Below are positions 8,940-20,600 of a stretch of 49,302 bases of DNA, in pieces. The notes under the pieces were generated by a model. It was not told where the DNA came from, did not search any database, and worked only from the letters and a program-made list of their open reading frames with translations. This DNA is from Desulfobacter vibrioformis DSM 8776 (GTDB taxonomy: Bacteria; Desulfobacterota; Desulfobacteria; Desulfobacterales; Desulfobacteraceae). The translations under genes were made by a program, and so were the position numbers. Where the stretch lies: the NCBI RefSeq assembly GCF_000745975.1, contig NZ_JQKJ01000028.1:1-49302 (forward strand). Reading direction: 5' to 3'. Numbering within the stretch: position 1 is the first letter of the stretch; each line of letters begins with the position of its first letter.

Positions 8940-9824
8940 TTATGCACCAAAAATCACGCTGCAATATCCCACAAAATCGGCGGTGGGCTGTAACGGATCA
9001 AAACTTGAGGCGTAGTCAAGGCAGACACCTTTGACCGCGCCCATTTCTTTTGCCGCAACGGCAGCCGCACAGGCAGCCCCGGCACAGCACATATTGTGAC
9101 GGGACAGTCCCTGGTGAATAATCTGCTTTTCATCCATGGCTGTTAACGCTTTAATGGCAGCCGCATCATTTTCCTTGGCAACCCATTCAAATGCAGCCTG
9201 ACCTGATCCAGCCGGTTCAAATCCGAATCGCGGACCGTAATGGGTCATGTCTGTGGAACCGATCACAGCCAGGGACCGGCCCAACGATTCTGCGGCCCCG
9301 ACGACGGCAATTCCCAATGCTTGCGCCGCATCCGAGGGCGGCACGGCGCATACCACAATCCGGGCCGCGGGAAAAAAATATTTTATAAACGGATATTGCA
9401 GTTCCAGGGTATTTTCTTCGGGGAAGCGGTCAAGTGTCAATTGTTTCAGGTTCTCCCCTGCGTCTGCGGCTCGCCGTACCAGAACATCTGTAAGTTCCCG
9501 GTCAATCTCAATGGCTCCCAAAGGCGTATCAACGGCCGTGCAGTCCAGAACACAGGCCGGGGAAGCAGTATGCATGTGAACCCCGAAAAGAATAATGGTA
9601 TCCACGACCCGGATGCCATGGGCCAGTGCAGAAAATACCCGGCAGGCAAGTTTTCCGGAATAGGCCCAGCCGGCATGGGGAACAATGCCCGCCACAGGCG
9701 CATTCAATATTTTTCCATCCTCTCCTGCCCCCGGATCATCGTCATACCGCTTAATGGCAGACCGGCACTGTTCAGCTGATCCCGGATACCAGGATCCGGC
9801 AAATGCCATTTTCTTTACACCCAT
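8940..9824 (-). CDS. MEMO1-family protein (AmmeMemoRadiSam system protein B)
   Basis: A 294-residue member of the MEMO family, related to extradiol dioxygenases and named in bacteria as component B of the AmmeMemoRadiSam trio. Family signs are GSWYPG near the N-terminus, GIVPHAGWAYSG with a potential metal-binding His, FGVHMH, STDMTHYGPRFG in the second half, and a C-terminal stretch ending in DFVGYCSVIFG. The ATG at 9824 is chosen because GGAG lies six bases upstream; a TTG four codons earlier would contain that site. It is the last gene of the minus-strand run behind hypB. The usual partners, the radical SAM protein AmrS and the AMMECR1 protein, are not in this window. The biochemical role is not established. 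Confidence 0.9.
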   Translation of the reverse strand: MGVKKMAFAGSWYPGSAEQCRSAIKRYDDDPGAGEDGKILNAPVAGIVPHAGWAYSGKLACRVFSALAHGIRVVDTIILFGVHMHTASPACVLDCTAVDTPLGAIEIDRELTDVLVRRAADAGENLKQLTLDRFPEENTLELQYPFIKYFFPAARIVVCAVPPSDAAQALGIAVVGAAESLGRSLAVIGSTDMTHYGPRFGFEPAGSGQAAFEWVAKENDAAAIKALTAMDEKQIIHQGLSRHNMCCAGAACAAAVAAKEMGAVKGVCLDYASSFDPLQPTADFVGYCSVIFGA

Positions 9825-9872
9825 AATTTTCTCCAAATCTAAAAAACCATTCTTTTGTATGAACCGGCGCGA

Positions 9873-10538
9873 TCACCCCAGTTTTTCCTTGACCCTGGTG
9901 CGCAGCCATAAAAGCCAGGGCTCAAAGCCTTCCCGGGTCTTGGCGGACAGCTCAAACACCGGCATGCCCGGATGCACCTTGCCCATATTTTCCACAGCCA
10001 GGGCCGCATCAAAATCCAGATAGGGCAAAAGATCGATCTTATTTAAAATGGCCGCATCAGCCACCTGGAACATGAGCGGGTATTTTAAAGGCTTGTCCTC
10101 ACCTTCGGTGACGCTTAAAACCACGGTTCTTGCGTCTTCGCCAATATCAAATTCCGCAGGACAGACCAGGTTGCCGATATTTTCCACGATGAGCAGGTCA
10201 AGATCATCGCAACCCATGGCCCTGGCCGATGAGTCAATGAGATGGGCAGCCAGGTGGCAGTCTCCCCCGAACTGGTCCGTGTTGATCTGGGTCACCTTGG
10301 CGCCGGTTACAGAAAGCCGGTCCGCATCATTGGTGGTGCAGATATCACCCACAATCACCCCTACCCGGATATCGGGCATCAGCTTTTCCAGGGTCCGGCA
10401 CAGGGTTTCGGTTTTGCCGGATCCCGGCGATGACATCATGTTCAGCACAAATACCTGTTTCTCTTTAAAAAAGGCTCTGTTTCTATCTGCATCGGATTTA
10501 TTTTTTTCCAGTATGCGTCTTTGTATTTTGATCTCCAT
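9873..10538 (-). CDS. hypB: Hydrogenase nickel-incorporation GTPase HypB
   Basis: A 221-residue SIMIBI-class GTPase that works with HypA to load nickel into the large subunit of NiFe hydrogenases. It shows the P-loop SSPGSGKT at 36-43, the switch region GDICTTNDADRL, the metal-site block FGGDCHLAAH whose Cys and His bind metal at the dimer interface, ENIGNLVCPAEFDIGE, and the NKIDLLPY base-recognition motif. The N-terminal His-rich or CXXCGC nickel-store segment found in some HypB proteins is absent. It follows hypA by 27 bp, so the two are surely co-transcribed. The other maturation genes, hypC to hypF, and the hydrogenases are not in the window. Confidence 0.96.
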   Translation of the reverse strand: MEIKIQRRILEKNKSDADRNRAFFKEKQVFVLNMMSSPGSGKTETLCRTLEKLMPDIRVGVIVGDICTTNDADRLSVTGAKVTQINTDQFGGDCHLAAHLIDSSARAMGCDDLDLLIVENIGNLVCPAEFDIGEDARTVVLSVTEGEDKPLKYPLMFQVADAAILNKIDLLPYLDFDAALAVENMGKVHPGMPVFELSAKTREGFEPWLLWLRTRVKEKLG

Positions 10539-10565
10539 GGATTATTCCTCTTAATTTAGCGTATT

Positions 10566-10916
10566 TTAATCGTCGGCCAGTTCTATGGATGAGATCTCAA
10601 TTTCCCGTCCCGAAATCAGGGTCACCTGCCCGGTTTTGCATGCAGGACACCCAAAGGCAGGGGTGTCGGTCTGCCATTCATGTTTGCAGCTTTCACAGCG
10701 CAGACACACCGGCACCTGTTCAATAACCAGTTCAGCGCCTTCAAGGGGCGTGTCCTTAGTGATCACTTCCAGGCAGAAAGAGAGGCTATGTTCCACCACG
10801 GCAGCCAGTTTGCCGATCCTTAAATTCAGCGTCTCCACCCTGGGATTTTTAATATCATCGGGAATGGCATCCAGGGCGATGGTTACCAGCTGTTGGGCAA
10901 TACCCATCTCATGCAT
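10566..10916 (-). CDS. hypA: Hydrogenase maturation nickel/zinc protein HypA
   Basis: A 116-residue metallochaperone that hands nickel to the hydrogenase precursor with HypB. The N-terminal Met-His-Glu nickel site is present (M1, H2, E3). The structural zinc site is formed by C74-E-S-C77 and C90-P-A-C93, with one further Cys at 71. Length matches the family. The ATG lies two bases after the tgt stop codon, so expression probably depends on the queA-tgt transcript. Confidence 0.96.
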   Translation of the reverse strand: MHEMGIAQQLVTIALDAIPDDIKNPRVETLNLRIGKLAAVVEHSLSFCLEVITKDTPLEGAELVIEQVPVCLRCESCKHEWQTDTPAFGCPACKTGQVTLISGREIEISSIELADD

Positions 10917-10918
10917 GC

Positions 10919-12070
<1,152 letters not shown>

Positions 12071-13174
12071 TTACTCAATAAACATGGCATCGCCATAACT
12101 GAAAAACCGGTACTTTTCAGCCACAGCAACTTGATAGGCATCCAGAATCCGTTCCCGGTCATAAAAGGCGGAAATCAACATGAGCAGCGTGGATTCAGGC
12201 AAATGAAAATTGGTGATCATGGCATCCACGCATTTGAACCGGTAGCCTGGATAGATAAACAGATCACACCGGCCCTGGCCGGGGCAAATTCTGCCCCCAT
12301 CGCCGGCACAGAACTCCAGGGTCCGTACCGCCGTGGTGCCCACGGCAATGATCCTGCGCCCTTGCCTCCGGGCCTGGTTGATCTGTTCAGCCGTCTGCTC
12401 AGTTACAATAAAATATTCCGAGTGGATCTGATGATCCCGGATATCCTTTACCCGCACCGGTACAAAGGTGCCATACCCCACATGCAGGGTAATCCGGGCC
12501 AGGTCCACGCCCCTGGCACAAAGCGTTTCAAGAAGATCTTGTGTAAAATGAAGCCCTGCCGTGGGCGCGGCCACAGCTCCCTCGGCTGCGGCATAAACCG
12601 TCTGGTAATCCTGCCGGTCTTTTTGCTCATACAATTGCGCATCCGTTTGGGCCTGTGTGCCGCCCCCTTGACCCGGATTCTGATCCCGTCTTATATAGGG
12701 CGGCAGGGGCATCTTACCTGCTTTTTTCAACCGGGATAAAAATTCATTGCCCCCGTCAAAGGAGACCACAGAAATCCGGTCCCGGTGTTCAATCACCGTG
12801 GCCTTGATATCTTGACCCAGATCAAGCACAGTGCCCGGTTCCGGCCTGCGTGACGCCCGGATCAGGCAGTCACACTGAAACCGTCCTGTATCAGTCAGGT
12901 GTTTCATGCCGGCAGCATAATCAATAATAAGAACCTCTATACGCCCCCCCGTGGGTTTATGGCCTAAAAGTCTTGCCGGCACCACCCGGGTGTCATTGAC
13001 CACCAGCAGATCACCGGGACGCAGCAGATCGGATATATCAAGAAACCTGTGATGGCTGATGCTGTGGCGCCTGCGGTTCAGGTGCATGAGCCGGGACAGG
13101 CTTCTGTGTTCGCAGGGTGCCTGGGCAATCAGGGATTCGGGCAGGCCATAGCCGTAATCAGACAAATTGTACAT
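12071..13174 (-). CDS. queA: S-adenosylmethionine:tRNA ribosyltransferase-isomerase
   Basis: A 367-residue enzyme that adds an epoxycyclopentanediol group from S-adenosylmethionine to preQ1-tRNA, the step after Tgt. Visible motifs are the LIAQAPCEHRSLSRLM N-terminus, LLVVNDTRVVPARLLGHK, VAAPTAGLHFT, the ITLHVGYGTFVPVR strand and a C-terminal ITNFHLPESTLLML. The start ATG overlaps the stop of the DUF2065 gene by a single base, a sign of translational coupling. Confidence 0.97.
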   Translation of the reverse strand: MYNLSDYGYGLPESLIAQAPCEHRSLSRLMHLNRRRHSISHHRFLDISDLLRPGDLLVVNDTRVVPARLLGHKPTGGRIEVLIIDYAAGMKHLTDTGRFQCDCLIRASRRPEPGTVLDLGQDIKATVIEHRDRISVVSFDGGNEFLSRLKKAGKMPLPPYIRRDQNPGQGGGTQAQTDAQLYEQKDRQDYQTVYAAAEGAVAAPTAGLHFTQDLLETLCARGVDLARITLHVGYGTFVPVRVKDIRDHQIHSEYFIVTEQTAEQINQARRQGRRIIAVGTTAVRTLEFCAGDGGRICPGQGRCDLFIYPGYRFKCVDAMITNFHLPESTLLMLISAFYDRERILDAYQVAVAEKYRFFSYGDAMFIE

Positions 13175-13365
13175 CAGCCGGCCCCCATGGAAAGATAGAC
13201 CACGGCCAGGCCCGCCAGCATCATAAAGAAGCCGAACCGCCTCAGGGTGCCTTCGGGCATTTGCAGGATCATCGTTATCATCTGCCGCATCTTGTGCGGC
13301 GCGATGAAATAGGGCACGCCTTCCACAATCATGACCATGCCCATCACACCGAAAAAAAATTTCAT
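13174..13365 (-). CDS. Small DUF2065-family membrane protein
   Basis: A 63-residue protein with two TM helices (about 2-18 and 40-60) joined by a short loop, EGVPYFIAPHKMRQMI. The pattern of an N-terminal helix, a GVPYF-like loop and a second helix resembles the DUF2065/YjeT family, whose function is unknown. An open frame extends 30 codons further upstream, but the ATG at 13365 gives a protein of the usual family size. It is the first gene of the queA operon and overlaps queA by one base. Confidence 0.8.
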   Translation of the reverse strand: MKFFFGVMGMVMIVEGVPYFIAPHKMRQMITMILQMPEGTLRRFGFFMMLAGLAVVYLSMGAG

Positions 13366-13508
13366 TGAAATGATTTCCTTTTGTCCTTTATTATTAGAGG
13401 TACCCTTGATAATTAAAAATATCAAGGTTATAAAGGAAGGCTGGTAAGAACTCAACCCCGGACATGGACATCTTCATGCGCCGGGTACCCAAAGGAACCA
13501 AACATCAC

Positions 13509-14933
13509 ATGATATTTGAACCTGTTATCGGACTTGAGGTCCACGCCCAGCTTAAAACAGAGACTAAAATTTTCTGCAACTGCTCAACCGCTTTTGGCCA
13601 AGCCCCCAACGCCAACACCTGCCCGGTATGCACAGGCATGCCAGGGGTTTTACCGGTCCTGAATAAACAGGCCGTCACCTTTGCAGTCAGGGCCGGCCTT
13701 GCCACCCACTGCACCATCAACCGGGAAAGCCGGTTTGACAGAAAAAATTATTTTTACCCGGATCTTCCCAAGGGTTACCAGATCACCCAGTATGCAAAGC
13801 CCATTGCAGAACACGGCTTCTTGGATATTGAAGCAGAGGCAGGGCAGAAACGCATCGGCATCACCCGCATTCACATGGAGGAAGATGCCGGAAAACTGAT
13901 CCACGATTCCCTGCGGGGAAAAAGTATGGTGGACTTGAACAGAACCGGGGTGCCCCTCATCGAAATTGTCAGTGAACCCGACCTTCGCACGGCGGCCCAA
14001 GCCGGGGCATACTTAAGAAAACTGCACGCCATTTTAAAGTACATTGACGTATGTGACGGAAACATGGAACAAGGCTCATTCAGATGCGACGCCAATGTCT
14101 CCCTGCGGCCTGCGGGCCAGGCGCAATTCGGCACCCGGGCCGAGCTTAAAAATCTGAACTCCTTTAAAAATGTGGAAAAAGCCATTCTATACGAAATTCA
14201 GCGTCAGACCTACGTACTTGAAGAGGGAGGACAGGTCATTCAGGAAACCCGTCTGTGGGATCCTGACAAAAACCGCACCGCATCCATGCGGGGCAAGGAA
14301 GAGGCCCATGATTACAGATATTTCCCGGATCCCGACCTTGTGCCGCTGATTGTGGATGATGCCTGGATCCAGGAAGTGAGCACCAGCATGCCGGAACTTC
14401 CGGATGAAAAAAAACAGCGGTTTATCCGGGAATACAGCCTGTCTGAGTATGATGCCGGTGTTTTAACCGCCGGACCGGACATGGCCAATTTTTTTGAGGA
14501 TACCATTAAACCATTAAAAAACATCAAGCAGGCCGCCAACTGGACCATGACCACACTCATGGGCATGCTTAATGCCAAGGGCATTGAAATCTGTGATTCA
14601 CCTGTGTCCGCCCATGGCTTTTCAAAACTTCTCGGACTTCTTGAATCCTCCCGGATCAATGCCAATGCCGCTAAAACGGTTTTTGAACAAATGGTTGAAA
14701 CCGGTAAAGATCCTGAATCCATAGTCAAAGACAAAGGCCTTGAACAGGTCTCGGACCAGGGTGAGCTCGAAGCAATGGTGGATGCGGTTATTCAGGAAAA
14801 CCCGGAGGAGGCAAAAGCGTACAAAGAAGGAAAAACCAAGCTGTTCAGCTTTTTCATGGGTCAGGTTATGAAAAAAACCCGGGGCAAGGCTGACCCCAAA
14901 GTGGTCACGCCCATGCTCAAATCAAAACTGTAG
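13509..14933 (+). CDS. gatB: Asp-tRNA(Asn)/Glu-tRNA(Gln) amidotransferase subunit B
   Basis: A 474-residue subunit of the GatCAB amidotransferase, which converts mischarged Glu-tRNA(Gln) and/or Asp-tRNA(Asn) to the correct amino acid. GatB phosphorylates the bound residue and holds the tRNA. Family signs are [20 protein letters not shown] at the N-terminus, the Cys-containing [17 protein letters not shown] region, [15 protein letters not shown], and a C-terminal helical YqeY-like domain. The ATG at 13509 matches the usual GatB start; the longer open frame from 13464 adds 15 unrelated residues, and AAGGA lies 11 bases before 13509. gatA and gatC are not adjacent. It is divergent from the DUF2065-queA operon. 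Confidence 0.96.
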   Translation: MIFEPVIGLEVHAQLKTETKIFCNCSTAFGQAPNANTCPVCTGMPGVLPVLNKQAVTFAVRAGLATHCTINRESRFDRKNYFYPDLPKGYQITQYAKPIAEHGFLDIEAEAGQKRIGITRIHMEEDAGKLIHDSLRGKSMVDLNRTGVPLIEIVSEPDLRTAAQAGAYLRKLHAILKYIDVCDGNMEQGSFRCDANVSLRPAGQAQFGTRAELKNLNSFKNVEKAILYEIQRQTYVLEEGGQVIQETRLWDPDKNRTASMRGKEEAHDYRYFPDPDLVPLIVDDAWIQEVSTSMPELPDEKKQRFIREYSLSEYDAGVLTAGPDMANFFEDTIKPLKNIKQAANWTMTTLMGMLNAKGIEICDSPVSAHGFSKLLGLLESSRINANAAKTVFEQMVETGKDPESIVKDKGLEQVSDQGELEAMVDAVIQENPEEAKAYKEGKTKLFSFFMGQVMKKTRGKADPKVVTPMLKSKL

Positions 14934-14945
14934 CGGGAGAAGCAA

Positions 14946-15578
14946 ATGAAAAAATCGCCTACATTTTTCAAAGGCATGATGTCCGTTTTTATCCTTGCCG
15001 GATTGATCTTTGCACATACAGCCTTTTCAAACACCCCTGAAACCCTTGCAGTCCTCTCTTTTAACATCAATGCTGACAAGAATCTGGACTATCTTAAAAA
15101 AGGCATCTCAACCATGCTCTATTCCAGGCTCACCTGCCCTGAAAAAGTCGCTGTTGTGCCGCCCCAAAAAATGGCAGCCCTTGAAGCCAAATTAAAAAAA
15201 TTTTCCGGCAAAGACCTGGTCCATGAAACTGCCCGGAGAACCGGATCCAGATATGTGCTTTACGGCACCATCACCAGCCTTTCAGGCGCTTTCAGCATTG
15301 ATGCCAAGGTATTTGACACCACTGAAAAACAGTACATGGCGTTTTTTGAACAATCCCAAAACAGTGACGACCTGATAAAAAAGATGGACTGCATTGCCGC
15401 AGCCATTAATCACAAGGTGTTCGACCGCACAACCGTCACCTGGGAACAGATGGAACAGGAAAAGCAGAAAAATCTCAATAAACTGAAAAATCAAAATCCG
15501 GAGAACCTTATGCAGATGCCGGCCGGGTGGCAGCCCGAAGAAAAGGTGGGCTGGAAAGTCTGGAAATATCTGTTCTAA
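14946..15578 (+). CDS. Exported TolB-N/FlgO-like protein, function unknown
   Basis: A 210-residue protein with a Sec signal peptide (cleavage near residue 28, after AFS). The mature part begins ETLAVLSFNINADKNLDYLK and continues with GTITSLSGAFSIDAKVFDTT, a pattern like the nucleoside/peptide-binding-like fold found at the N-terminus of some outer-membrane-linked proteins (FlgO/TolB/CsgG-like). From memory, related deltaproteobacterial proteins carry this part before a long VCBS/FG-GAP repeat region; here the protein stops soon after the domain. It starts 12 bp after gatB behind a GGGAGAAG ribosome-binding site, so the two are probably co-transcribed without an obvious functional link. Confidence 0.55.
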   Translation: MKKSPTFFKGMMSVFILAGLIFAHTAFSNTPETLAVLSFNINADKNLDYLKKGISTMLYSRLTCPEKVAVVPPQKMAALEAKLKKFSGKDLVHETARRTGSRYVLYGTITSLSGAFSIDAKVFDTTEKQYMAFFEQSQNSDDLIKKMDCIAAAINHKVFDRTTVTWEQMEQEKQKNLNKLKNQNPENLMQMPAGWQPEEKVGWKVWKYLF

Positions 15579-15661
15579 CGCGTGAAACCCGCAACCCAAT
15601 TGCCCCTCCTCATTTTCTTGTTTTTTTTTGACAGAAACTGGGGAGTAAGGCACTAAAGCGA

Positions 15662-17614
15662 TTACATATAATCCATCAAACTTCTTAGGCTCATAACAGA
15701 GGAGGTCGAACTCAACGCCGCTTCATAAATGGTCTGGGTGGATTTAAGCTCCATAATGGCCTCCACGGTATCTGCATCCCGGACCGTGGAGCGATGGGTG
15801 GTCAGTGTCAAATCCGATTTCGAGATAGTGGCTTCGGCAGTGGTGGTGGTGTCATATGTTGTTCCGATGGAAGAGACGGCAGAGGTAATGCTCTCATAAT
15901 GGTTTTCCAGCCGGGTCATGGCCCGCTCGATGCCGTCCACATCGTCATTTTCCAGCGCCTCTTTCAGATCAAAAACAGTATCCCAGATACTCCAGGAGGC
16001 AGCGGCGCCTTCCACGGGACCGGATGAGACATCTTTGTCACTAAAACCAAGATCCGATGCGGCACTGGAACCGGTATGGGTGCCGGATGAGAAGCGCAAT
16101 TCAAAGGATTCAAGCTGGCGGCCGGTATCAAGATCCTCGCTGATGGTAAAGGTTTTTCTGTCTTCGTCATATTCAACCGAGTAATTAACCCGGTTGCCGT
16201 TTTCAGCAGATGCGCTTTCAAGGGCTTCTTCCACGGCCTTGGCATAGGATTCGGAATCCGCGTAACTGCCGGCTTCTATAGTCGCTGTCAACTGTACGCT
16301 GGTATCTTTGTCCTCGGTAGTTTCGATGAAATCAATGGTGTCATTTTCCCCGGCCACCACCGTAACACCACCACCCACTGGCGTATCGCTGGACACCGGT
16401 GAAAGCGTCACGGTTTCCGAATCAAATCCAAGATCCGCCAGGATGCTTGCGTTTTCATACCCTTCCACAATGTCAAAGGAGATGCTGGTACCCTGTTCCG
16501 GGGTTTTATTCAGATCAATGACAATATCAGACTCCCCGTCATCATCCACATCTATTTCTATGGTATCGCCGCTGGCCTCAATTTCAGCAGCAAGTCCGTA
16601 TCCGGGGTCATTGGTGACCTCCCAGGAGCCGTCTTCGGTGTAGGTCAACGTCAAGGGTTCCGAATCATCATCCGGTGTGTATTTGGTCAGGGCTGAATCA
16701 TTTATAATTTTAATTTCAACGCCATCAAAGTCCTGGCTCGTGGATTCAAAGTTGGAGACCCTTGCTGTTTCGGTCTCAATGTTCTCAAAGGTCACTTTGG
16801 CGGTGGTATCACCGCCGTTTGTACCCATGGAAAAAGTATTGGTATCTTCATCATATTTCACTTTATACACAACACCGTGTCCATATTCTTCGGACGCGTC
16901 ATTCAATGTATCTTCCACAACGGCAGCAAGTTCTTCTTTGCTGTAGGTACCGCTGGTAATTGTCGCCTCAATGGTGAGAATATTATCTTCTCCGGCACCG
17001 GAATCTTCGGTAAAACGGATCTGGTTATTGGTGGTATCCACAATGATTTCATCTTCATAAAACAAATCACTGCCGCAACAGCCCAAAGATATCCTGGTGT
17101 TCTCGGAAATGCTGATGTTTACGGCATCACTGCTGCCGTTGTAAATAACACGGGTGGGATTGTCATCATCATCATAGGTAAAAGGCGTTGTCCGGTTATT
17201 GTCACCGCCGAATACATATCCGCCATAAGCTTCTGTATTGGCAAGGTCCAAAAGGCCGTCAAGGTAAACCTGCATGCTCTCTGCAGCGTTGGAGCGCTGC
17301 TGGTAAGAAGACGACGCATTGGCCAGAGACGAGCATAAAAGCTTCATCTCAGACAACTGATCCACCATGGAGTCAAGGGACGTTTCAGACGTGGTGAGCA
17401 TGTTCTGGGCCTGATCAATATTCACCTGATACTGGTCCAACGCCGCCAGGGTGGAATTGATGCTCAGCACCTGCTTCATACCGGACGGATCATCGGATGC
17501 GGAATTGATTTTCAGATTGTTGTTTACGACTTCATTGGCCTTGTTTAAATTCGAGGTGAGCCGTCCAAGCTGGTATGTGGCCTGTTTGTATATGCTTATA
17601 CTTGCTACTCTCAT
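15662..17614 (-). CDS. flgL: Flagellar hook-filament junction protein FlgL, enlarged
   Basis: This 650-residue protein would form the second junction ring between hook and filament. The N-terminus MRVASISIYKQATYQLGRLT and the C-terminal helix region (TLTTHRSTVRDADTVEAIMELKS, residues about 597-619 by position) are flagellin/FlgL-like terminal helices. FlgL is usually around 300-450 residues; the extra length lies between about 165 and 560. It holds two copies of one module (about 210-262 and 438-491), which recurs in FliD, and a DVDDDGESD loop (about 353-367) resembling one in FlgK and FlgE. A Cys pair, GCCGS, occurs at the edge of the first insert. It is the last gene of the flgDENKL operon, 61 bp after flgK. 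Confidence 0.92.
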   Translation of the reverse strand: MRVASISIYKQATYQLGRLTSNLNKANEVVNNNLKINSASDDPSGMKQVLSINSTLAALDQYQVNIDQAQNMLTTSETSLDSMVDQLSEMKLLCSSLANASSSYQQRSNAAESMQVYLDGLLDLANTEAYGGYVFGGDNNRTTPFTYDDDDNPTRVIYNGSSDAVNISISENTRISLGCCGSDLFYEDEIIVDTTNNQIRFTEDSGAGEDNILTIEATITSGTYSKEELAAVVEDTLNDASEEYGHGVVYKVKYDEDTNTFSMGTNGGDTTAKVTFENIETETARVSNFESTSQDFDGVEIKIINDSALTKYTPDDDSEPLTLTYTEDGSWEVTNDPGYGLAAEIEASGDTIEIDVDDDGESDIVIDLNKTPEQGTSISFDIVEGYENASILADLGFDSETVTLSPVSSDTPVGGGVTVVAGENDTIDFIETTEDKDTSVQLTATIEAGSYADSESYAKAVEEALESASAENGNRVNYSVEYDEDRKTFTISEDLDTGRQLESFELRFSSGTHTGSSAASDLGFSDKDVSSGPVEGAAASWSIWDTVFDLKEALENDDVDGIERAMTRLENHYESITSAVSSIGTTYDTTTTAEATISKSDLTLTTHRSTVRDADTVEAIMELKSTQTIYEAALSSTSSVMSLRSLMDYM

Positions 17615-17675
17615 GGCAGATCTCCTAAAGGGCCGGTGTTGTTTATTGATCCCAAAAGAATAAACTGTTTAAAAA

Positions 17676-20600
17676 TCAACGCGTTGCCAACAGGGCATCA
17701 AACATGTCCTGCACAGTTGTCATCAATTTGGCTGCTGCAAGATATGCCTGCTGCTGGGCTGTCAGGTTAATCATTTCTTCATCCAGAGACACGGCTGATA
17801 TTGAATCCCGTTGCTGCGTAAGCTGGTACACCAGGGCTTCAGAATAGTCCAACGCGGAATTAATGCCGGCTGCTGTGGACCCGATGGTTGATACCAGGGA
17901 GGCCTGGTAATCATCCAGTGTGGTGGCGCTTACCGTGACCGTAACGCCCTTTCCCCGGGTATATGTATACTCTTTCATATCCAGACTATCGTAACGGGTG
18001 TCGGCCATGGCATTGGCATTGGCGTTGGCGCTGGATGAAAGCGTTCCTGTTGACTTATCTATGATGCCTGCCGCCAGCAGGTCGCCGTCGGATACCACAT
18101 CATTTACACCGATGGTTGATGTACCCGTACCGGTAAAAAAAGTATTCACCCCAAGGGCTGCAGCAAGTCCGCTGTCCCCGTTTTCATCCCCTGCAAAGGC
18201 ATAGGACAGATCATCCGCATCCCTGGATTCCATATCCATGCGGATATATCCGTCACCTGAAACAGACTGGTCAAAGGTAATTTCAATATCCCCGATACCG
18301 TCTCCGTCCATATCAATCTGAAACCCGTCATCATCACCGCCTTCAGGAATAATGGCAAAGGTGCCGCCAGTGGGATCGTTGACAACGCGCCAGGTGCCGT
18401 TCCTACGCTCAAATTCAAGGCCCTCAGCCTCAATTTCAAGGGCGCTGTAGTTTAACACCGTGATGTCGATATTTTTTTCGTCAATGTTGTTGCTGCCTGA
18501 ACAGGTAACATTTTCAATGGCGCAATAGTCATCATGGGTATTAAATTTAATGGTATTATCTTTGGTGACCGAAGCAGTCACACCGCCTGCGCTCCGATTA
18601 AATTCATCGGCAAAGGAATCAAGGGTCCAGTGCCAGTCCGAAAGGGTCTGTATGGTATTTCCACCGGCATCGGCCACGGCTTTACCATTATCATCGGTGG
18701 TGACATAAAAGACATCGCCTTCCACAAGAGTGCCGCTGTCAAAGGTCAGGGTCATGCCGTCCACTTCCACCGAAATCTGGGTGTTTTCTTTCTCATTGCC
18801 CTCCAGTTCAATGGTGCCTGAGCCGGTTTCGGATGTCCATTCGATCACAATCACACCTTCATTATCCGGCAGGGTGCCGCCGGAAACCACAGTAAACTCA
18901 TAAGTATCATCGACACTTGCAGCTTTTCCTGTAACTGATGCGTCAAGAATATCGGCCCGGCCGTCGTCATCCGTATTGATCCGAAGCGTATTTCCAGCCA
19001 CAAGACTGCCTTCTGACAATTCAAAACTCAGGGTTGTCTTCCCGTTTTCAACGATTTCAACCATACCGGCCTCATCCACTTCAACATATCCGGACTCGCC
19101 GATGGCGTTGCCTTCACTGTCAAAAATTTCCCAGTAAATCGTAGCAGGATCACCAAACGTGACGGCCGTGGTCGAATTTTTTGTACTTGAGCCGGAAATC
19201 AGGATATCATTTTCAGGCGACTCACTGCCGGACCCAGTGCCTGTGGATACGCTCAACGCCGCATCATCATCCCCATTATCGCTGAAATTTGAAATCTCAA
19301 TGGCATCTTTATCATCCTCGTCTATTTTCACGATGGTCACGGAACTACCGTTTTTGATGACCGTATAGCTTTCCGAAGGCAAACCGGTTGCTGCGGATGT
19401 TAAGGCATCGTATAGCTGCTGGGCCTGCTCTTCATCCGTGGTGCCGGACGGGGCTGATACCGTGTATGAAATCGTGTGGCCGTCCAGTTCAAATTCAATG
19501 TTTTCCCCATCATCAAACCCTTGGTACCCGCCTTTTCCGCCCAGGGTGATCATGCTGGTACCGGACCCGGATTTTCCACTGGTGCCGAACAGCCCGGCAG
19601 TGGAAGTCTCATCGGAACTGATTTCCATACCCGGATCCATGACAATGGTCACGGAACCGGTAATCGCCAGGGCATCGTTTGCCCCGGAGCTGGTTTCAGC
19701 CAAAGATTGAGTTTCAGAACCGCTGGAATCCTGTGAAACGTATAGTACATCTCCTGTGGAAGCAGCCGGATTTGCTCCCTCCACGTCTGATCCGTTAAAA
19801 TCGAATTGTCCGCTACCTGTCAAAGCTGAAGTACCGACACCAGCAACATCAATGGAGGCATTATTGCTGGTATCACCGGAGCCGTTGGACAGGGACAAAC
19901 TGGATCCGTCAGTTGTCAAAATGGTCAGTTCGCCTGTGCTGTCATCCAAGTTTGCGGTGAGCGTATCATTCTCTGCCAGGGTCGCTGAGATGGCACCGTA
20001 AAAGGCCTGGGACACGGCATCAGAATCTGTGGTATCCACACCAGTCAGGTCCACGGTAATGTCTATGGACTGTGATGTTGTCCCGCTGGTGGACAAGGTA
20101 AATGTAACAGAATCATCCGCATCAAAATTTTGAAAATTGGAAAGGGTGATGCCGGCATTATCCACGACATTAAAATCGTATACCCCGATGGTGGCACCTG
20201 CCGCACTTTCAATGGAAGTGCCGTTCACGGCCAGGTCAGTATTCTGGTTGGTCTTATTGATGGATTGGGCCGCTGCTTTAAGCGCATCTTCGAACTGTTC
20301 ATCAAGGGTGCCTTCGGAAGAATCCACAGTAAAGCTGACCTCTTCCGGCACCCCGTCAACATACACGGTAAATTCAACAATATCTCCGTCGTTTGCCGAT
20401 GAAATACCGGAAAGATCAAAATAGGCTGACGTAGAAGATGCATAGGCATTTATGCCGTCTATACCGGAAAGTTCTTTGGCAATGTCGGCGGCGGACCGGG
20501 CCGCACCGGATCCACTGTCTGAAATGTCCAGGGTCTGGGTGTCGGAACCATTGGTAATGGTAAGGGTCTGTTTGGCCAATGCCGCATCCAGGGCATCCAA

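Noticed and set aside
9240-9779. A 179-codon plus-strand open frame opposite the MEMO-family gene
   Set aside because: The opposite strand has a clear family match; the frame is Cys/Arg-rich low-quality sequence typical of shadows.
12131-12739. A 202-codon plus-strand open frame opposite queA
   Set aside because: queA is unmistakable on the other strand, and this frame has no motif or start signal.
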